Below are positions 8,045-12,105 of a stretch of DNA of 12,105 bases, in pieces. Position 1 is the stretch's first letter; each line of letters begins with the position of its first letter. The position numbers and the translations under genes were made by a program. Source of the DNA: Larix sibirica (lineage: Eukaryota > Streptophyta > Pinopsida > Pinales > Pinaceae); NCBI GenBank assembly GCA_004151065.3, contig NWUY0300028707.1, positions 5,538-17,642 on the forward strand, in the 5' to 3' direction. The notes beneath the pieces were generated by a model. That model worked only from the letters and a program-made list of their open reading frames with translations. It had not been told where the DNA came from and did not search any database.

Positions 8045-8272
8045 TCACAACCTCTCAACCACCCAAACTACAACCAATGGACAATATAAAAATTGTATAT
8101 TCATTATCATAACAAAATGAAGCCATCTAAAAGTGCGACGATTTCGACCGTCTGGCCAAAACTTGGTCGGAATCCAACGATATGAAATGTAAAAATCCAG
8201 CAATTTGTGTTGTCTAAATCGTTTTTCTGAACATCTAGATGAATTCAGCACCCTGGAAAACCCCCAGGGCAT
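8045..8272 (-). other. Moderately GC-rich block with an open minus-strand frame
   Basis: An ATG-started minus-strand frame of 75 codons (start MPWGFSRV, middle WIPTKFWPDGRNRRTF, end VVVWVVERL) lies in a block clearly richer in C and G than its flanks. I recognise no protein domain. Such short frames often come from LTRs or other high-copy non-coding repeats. On the plus strand, CCAAT near 8075 followed by TATAAAA near 8087-8093 would look like a promoter pair. The start of the frame overlaps a 6-bp hairpin, CCCTGG/CCAGGG, at 8251-8269. It is more likely a piece of an unidentified repeat than a real gene. Confidence 0.3.
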
Positions 8273-8279
8273 CTAAATT

Positions 8280-8690
8280 ATGCAGGATTAATACTGTTAT
8301 TTGAGATTCTACAAATTCTATCCAACAAATTCATGTCTGAAAATATGATTTTCTCGGGACAAAATCGTAACAATTTTAAAAGACTCGTACCAAAATTATA
8401 TATATATAGATATATCCATCCTAATCTAGATAATTGAATGGAAAAATTGTTATCTAAATACTTACAAAGACCTGCAATTCCAAAAATACATAAGACTCAT
8501 GTTTTCACACCTCATAAAAACATAATTTTTTCAAACCAAAATAATAAATAAATAGAAATTTATGATGTGGGAAATCCGACCATGATATTGATATTCTTAA
8601 TTAATTAAAATAAATAAGCTTGGAAAGGAAATATAATGTTTTTAAAGACTTGACATCACTCGTTTTTTAACCATTAAAACACTACTTTAA
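8280..8690. other. AT-rich spacer
   Basis: No coding relic is supported. It contains an AT dinucleotide run near 8398-8414 and A-rich tracts. It separates the block at 8045-8272 from the CpG-rich island. Confidence 0.7.
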
Positions 8691-9095
8691 TCATTCGGCG
8701 TGCACTTTGGATGGCGAAAACACCCACGCCCAAATAAAATAAATAAAATTCTCCGATATTGTCAACCATGGTTACGTCGGGGATTAAGGAAATGTAGCTA
8801 AACAGTGGTAGGTCGTCGGGGCAGAAGTAGCTGCCCGAAGCCCGACGGGAAGGTTCGTCCGGCCGGCAGTGGGTAGTCAGTTGCAGAGTCGTTTGTCGGA
8901 TCTTTGTTCTCCGTACTCGTCCAGCTTTACACCCCACGACACATCAACATCATTATCGTCATCATGACAATGTCTGGCAGGGTTCATCATCATGGAATTA
9001 ACGAAATGCGGCAGCTCCATACAACTGCTTACTGTCGGTCACCACTGGCATCTCGAAGACGACCCACCACCTAAAAGACTTAAAGCATCTAAAAG
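8690..9095 (+). promoter_or_regulatory. CpG-rich island, possible promoter and 5' UTR
   Basis: I count 26 CpG between 8695 and 9062, while the AT-rich DNA on either side has almost none. Repeat DNA in large plant genomes usually loses CpG by methylation and deamination, so this retention suggests a hypomethylated gene start, or recently acquired DNA. It contains the short palindromes CCGGCCGG and CCCGACGGG and a CACGCCC motif. No clear TATA box was found at a useful distance. Orientation is uncertain; the plus strand is preferred because an ATG-started frame begins at 8992. Confidence 0.4.
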
Positions 9096-9213
9096 GAATA
9101 TACTCACATCCATGTCTAAATTAATTATTGGCTATATGGTACTAAATTGGGTTGGCCTCATGACAGTAACTACTTTTATAAGGATAAAAGCCAAGCCAAA
9201 TAAAAATGATTGA
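8992..9213 (+). CDS. Short hypothetical ORF, possible first exon
   Basis: It opens with ATG in a fair context (G at +4) inside the CpG-rich island and has 73 codons. The first part (MELTKCGSS, then LLTVGHHWHLEDDPPPKRLK) looks protein-like, with an acidic-proline-basic patch PPPKRLKASKR that could act as a nuclear signal. After about residue 36 the DNA becomes AT-rich and the protein looks random, so a real exon, if present, probably ends near 9095. No clear splice donor was found there. A competing upstream frame starts at ATG 8964 and stops after about 36 codons. I recognise no family. It may be a first exon, a truncated gene fragment, or chance within CpG-rich DNA. Confidence 0.25.
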   Translation: MELTKCGSSIQLLTVGHHWHLEDDPPPKRLKASKRNILTSMSKLIIGYMVLNWVGLMTVTTFIRIKAKPNKND

Positions 9214-9650
9214 ATTTAATAATATTAAAATAAATTTCGTCATTATTGTGAATCATTATTATATAGAATGTGAATTTTTTATTTTGGTGATGGTTGAATG
9301 GGAAAATGAAGGATATCCACGGTTTGATATATATAATTTAATAATAATAATTATAATAAAGTAAAATTGGTAATTAATCATTTTTTTTTCAGCGAAAAAA
9401 ATCTACTATTGATATTNATATATATATATATATATATATAAACAATATAAAAAACTTATTTAGTATAAGAAAGAAAATTAAAATAATTAACTTTTTATAT
9501 ATCATTTAACTTCCAATTAAGTTTATAATTTAAAAAAAAATCATATTACAAATAAATTTATATAAAATATGTAAATTAAATTTGGATTCAAAAATATCCA
9601 CATTAAATAAAACGTATTCGTCAAATAAAAATTCCAAAGTTACACAAGAA
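9214..9650. other. AT-rich spacer before the second LINE
   Basis: No gene. It is mostly A and T, with the (AT)n tract and N at 9417-9442 and several A or T homopolymers. Confidence 0.8.
9417..9442. repeat. (AT)n microsatellite beside an N
   Basis: Position 9417 is N, followed by an uninterrupted AT run to about 9442. Slippage in the repeat probably caused the ambiguity, so the true length is not reliable. Confidence 0.85.
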
Positions 9651-9824
9651 ACAAAGTATCAACCTGCATTTTCCCTCATTAGTCTGGAATTTGTTTTACG
9701 GTGAAGAGTGAGGAAGGAGGTGCGACGGCGAACACGAGGGTTTCCTAGTGACTTAAGCGAGGGTTGGTTGAAGGCGAAGGCGGTGGCCGTCAGGACCTCC
9801 TCTGTTTGCGGGGTATGAAGTGAC

Positions 9825-11235
9825 ATGAGTGAAGCTACCAGAGGCGAGGCCATGGCCTCTCCCCTGACTATCGAAAAAGGAAAAAGGACTGAAGCGGGAC
9901 CCAAATCTGACCTCCTGGTTGGAACGGGAGAAGAAGGGACTAGCGGAACTGTCAACCTGGCTTAGGCAGTGGGAGAACTAAGGAAACCAGGACAGTGTCT
10001 ACCAAAAGCTAAAAAGGTTCCTAAACTCCATATTAACTCGGAAAGGGTTAGGACTGACATCCAATATATGAATGATCATGCGCTTATTGGGAAATTTGTG
10101 GGAATCTGGCCGGCAGAGAAGGCTCTTGTCTGGTGGATTAACACAACATGGAACCCTCAAGGTCATTACGACCTACAACTTGGAGCCAAAGGGTTATTTA
10201 TGGTGATCTTCTTCAATGAGGTTGACAGCACCCACATTTTCGACAATGGGCCGTATTTCTTGAAATCTTCGGGGCTATACCTTCGCCACTGGAAGGAGCG
10301 CTTCAACCCAGATAAGGAAAATTTGATAATCACCCTGGTTTGGCTACGTCTTTATTCCTTACCCACTGAATATTGGAAGGAGGAAATACTCACTGACATT
10401 GGCAATATGCTTGGAGTGTTTGTCAAGGTATCTGAGCAAACAAAGAAAATGAGATATACCTCGTATGCTCGCATCTGTCTCTATATGGATATATCCCAAG
10501 ATCTTCCGGAGGGGATTGATATAACTTGGGAGGATGAAGATTGGTTTCAGGAAATAGACTATGAACAGATTCCATTTCCATGTCGATGATTCCATAAACA
10601 TGGGCATCTTTTTAGAGACTTACCGTTAAATAAACAGTTAGGAAGGAATACCAATTCAGAAGGAAAAGATATAGAAGGGTTCACCAAAGTAGCAAACAAG
10701 AAACGGCCAGCCAAGAAAGGATCAGGACCAAAATTTCACAAGAAATCTCAGACTCACAATAGGTATGAAGTTCTGCAGTCGGTGGAAGAGATAACCGCGG
10801 GGGAGGAGCAACAACAGAAAGAGACGGGGGATATGACAACCAATCCCGTTTCGGACAGCATAGCCAAGGACTCGGAGAAGGAAGCAGTGGGAGAAGACTA
10901 CTCCATGCAAGAGGAATCCAGAGAAGAGATGGAACTGGGAGATCTAGACTTGGATGGACTAGAGGCGACATGCACAGAAGAAGATCCGATATTTATTCCT
11001 CTGCAATAGGTATCCCTACTAGAGAAAGCTATTATAAAGACAAAAAATCTCAAATATCTGGGCATAGCTTCTGAATCCCATAAAGAAAATGAAGGAAAAA
11101 AGAAAAGTAGGGGGGGAAAGGGGTTGGCGAAGTAATATCCAAAGAATTCAAATGGTTGGGAAGAAACTGGTTGCTTCTGGCCAGTATCCAACTATCGATG
11201 CGGCCCTAGATTCCTCCACCCCCAAATTGTTATAA
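9825..11235 (+). pseudogene. LINE ORF1: DUF4283 RNA-binding protein with zinc knuckle
   Basis: The first ATG after an in-frame TGA (9816) is at 9825; another, in a strong context (GCCATGG), lies at 9852. The frame stays open for about 400 codons except for TAG 9963, TGA 10587 and TAG 11007. Codons about 80-220 form a DUF4283-type domain (LIGKFVGIWPAEKALVWW, then FLKSSGLYLRHWKERFNPD, WLRLYSLPTEYW and YTSYARICLYMD). A CCHC knuckle follows near 10581-10625, but the second Cys is Phe and the third is Leu (LFRDLPL), with the TGA inside it. The C-terminal half is acidic and low in complexity. After 11007 the same frame stays protein-like to 11132. The frame GKKLVASGQYPTIDAALDSS then takes over and ends at TAA 11233-11235; one extra base in the G7 run at 11110-11116 would explain the switch. 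ORF1 would coat the element RNA. Confidence 0.82.
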
Positions 11236-11236
11236 G

Positions 11237-12103
11237 ATGCGGAATACATCCTGGAACATCAGAGGTTGCAAGAGCCTTCTAAAGACCCGTCTTTTGATAC
11301 GGAAGATTGAACTAGAAATGCCATCTGAAGTTTTTCTCCAAGAAACTAAATGTTCTGAAGCGGATCTACGATCCATCAAGAAGAAAATCTGGAAACATTG
11401 TGAAGTTATAGCTACTGACGCCATCGAAACGGCTGGGGGAATTGACATTCTATGGAACCCCAAGGAGGTGAGTCTGACTGATTGGATGGCCTCTAAGTTC
11501 ATCTTATCGGCTTCTTTTCATATAATAGGAACTAGAGTCAGAGGTTTCTTGTCCAATGTGTATGGACCGTCAACAGCTAATTTGAGGAATTATTTCTTGG
11601 ACTCCTTGCTTAGCCTCAAAAGAGAGACTGGTCTACGCCCATGGGTCATAGGGGGAGACTTCAACTTGATCATGAGTCTAGATGAGAAATGTGGGGGAAT
11701 TCGCTTCCTGCACCCCAGTAGTGAGTACTTCTCGGAGGTGATTGAAATGTTTGAACTAATTGATGTTAGAACCTCTAACGGTATGTTCACTTGGAACAAC
11801 AAAAGAGCAGGGGACAGAAGCATAGCATCTAGGATTGATAGGTTTCTAGTGTCTAAATCCATCATGATGGTAGGGGCTGAACTGTCGACAATGGTTCTTC
11901 CCTCAGCTGGTTCCGACCACTGGCCGATCAGCCTTGATTGGCAAAGAATAGGGGAGAACCTCCGAAGGCCATTCAGGTTTGAATAATTTTGGATCCTTCA
12001 TCCCAATTTCCCGGATCAAATGAGACATTGGTGGCAGAACTGTCCCCCCATTATGGGAACCTTGATGTACCAATTCCAACAAAAGCTAAAGTACCTAAAA
12101 GGT
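11237..12103 (+). pseudogene. LINE ORF2: APE-type endonuclease domain, then premature stop
   Basis: ATG at 11237 lies one base after the ORF1 stop. The first 249 codons form an apurinic-like endonuclease (EEP fold) with all usual motifs: SWNIRG (Asn7), QETK (Glu36), NVYGPS (Tyr109), GGDFN (Asp141, Asn143), FTWNN (184-188), SRIDRFLVS (Asp201) and GSDHWPI (Asp227, His228). This domain would nick target DNA to prime reverse transcription. A TAA at 11984-11986 ends it just after PFRFE. The same frame then continues protein-like to the window edge (FWILHPNFPDQMRHWW, then LKYLKG), as expected for the linker to RT, so the TAA looks like a point nonsense mutation where Lys is common. Whether the RT half is intact cannot be seen. 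The endonuclease alone could still be made. Confidence 0.9.
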
Positions 12104-12105
12104 AA

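Larger units (their letters stand above)
9655..12105 (+). mobile_element. Second L1-type LINE, 5' half, running off the window
   Basis: The sequence changes near 9655 from AT-rich spacer to balanced, CpG-containing DNA. What follows is the normal order of a plant L1-clade LINE: a 5' UTR of roughly 170 bp, ORF1 with a DUF4283-type domain and zinc knuckle, then ORF2 starting with an APE-type endonuclease. The RT half would lie beyond 12105. Damage is moderate: three in-frame stops and one probable single-base shift in ORF1, and one stop in ORF2. The 5' end was placed by composition change only. It is better preserved than the LINE at 552-4147 and has the same orientation. Confidence 0.88.

Noticed and set aside
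8674-8937. 87-codon minus-strand frame across the CpG-rich island
   Set aside because: Its first codon is GTG, not ATG, it shows no recognisable domain, and open frames are expected by chance in GC-rich DNA.
9659-9955. 98-codon minus-strand frame over the LINE 5' end
   Set aside because: It is antisense to the LINE 5' UTR and ORF1 start, which are well supported on the plus strand.
9969-10589. A separate 206-codon gene starting at 9969
   Set aside because: The first codon is GTG, and the same frame continues upstream through TAG 9963 to an ATG at 9825. It is the middle of ORF1, not a separate gene.
10681-11191. Overlapping minus-strand frames rich in Ser, Leu and Pro
   Set aside because: They are antisense shadows of the acidic, Glu- and Lys-rich C-terminal half of LINE ORF1.
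1-12105. CRISPR array, phage or bacterial operon
   Set aside because: There are no regular spaced repeats, no compact operonic gene order, and all recognisable proteins are plant retroelement types.

Overview
The window reads as nuclear DNA of a seed plant with a large, repeat-filled genome. A conifer or other gymnosperm seems most likely to me from the style of the retroelement proteins, but that is an inference. Most of it is AT-rich intergenic sequence holding decayed retrotransposons. No gene can be called intact. Nothing suggests bacterial, phage or organellar DNA, so operons, ribosome binding sites and CRISPR do not apply.

Layout. (1) 1-550, minus strand: a decayed Ty3/gypsy pol fragment running from the end of RNase H into the integrase zinc domain, with three in-frame stops. 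It ends exactly at a single N (551). (2) 552-4147, plus strand: the 3' part of an L1-type LINE (linker, reverse transcriptase, zinc-binding zf-RVT region, RNase H, 3' UTR with a 55-bp tandem duplication, A7 tail), broken by many stops and frameshifts. (3) About 4210-4440: a SINE-like element with a good Pol III B box. (4) About 4570-5750: relics of a coding region ending in coiled coil, split at 5271-5561 by a short 5'-truncated LINE tail with a poly(A) and a perfect 13-bp target site duplication. (5) 5755-8040: AT-rich sequence, with one short coding-like stretch ending at a splice-donor-like site (6666-6767). (6) 8045-8272: a more GC-rich block with an open minus-strand frame. (7) 8690-9095: a CpG-rich island with a short plus-strand ORF, possibly a promoter and first exon. 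(8) 9214-9650: AT-rich, with an (AT)n microsatellite beside a second N (9417). (9) About 9655-12105, plus strand: the 5' half of a second, better preserved L1-type LINE. It has a CpG-rich 5' UTR, ORF1 (DUF4283 plus a ruined zinc knuckle) and ORF2 with a motif-complete APE-type endonuclease domain, then a premature stop; it runs off the window end.

How the parts relate. The LINE proteins would normally act together: ORF1 binds the element RNA, the ORF2 endonuclease nicks the target, and the reverse transcriptase copies the RNA at the nick. Here no copy encodes a complete machine. Several stops fit cytosine deamination at CG or CAG sites (CGA to TGA, CAG to TAG), the expected scar of plant DNA methylation. 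The best-supported event in the window is the small LINE insertion at 5258-5574, which gives a relative date: the coiled-coil gene came first and the insertion later.
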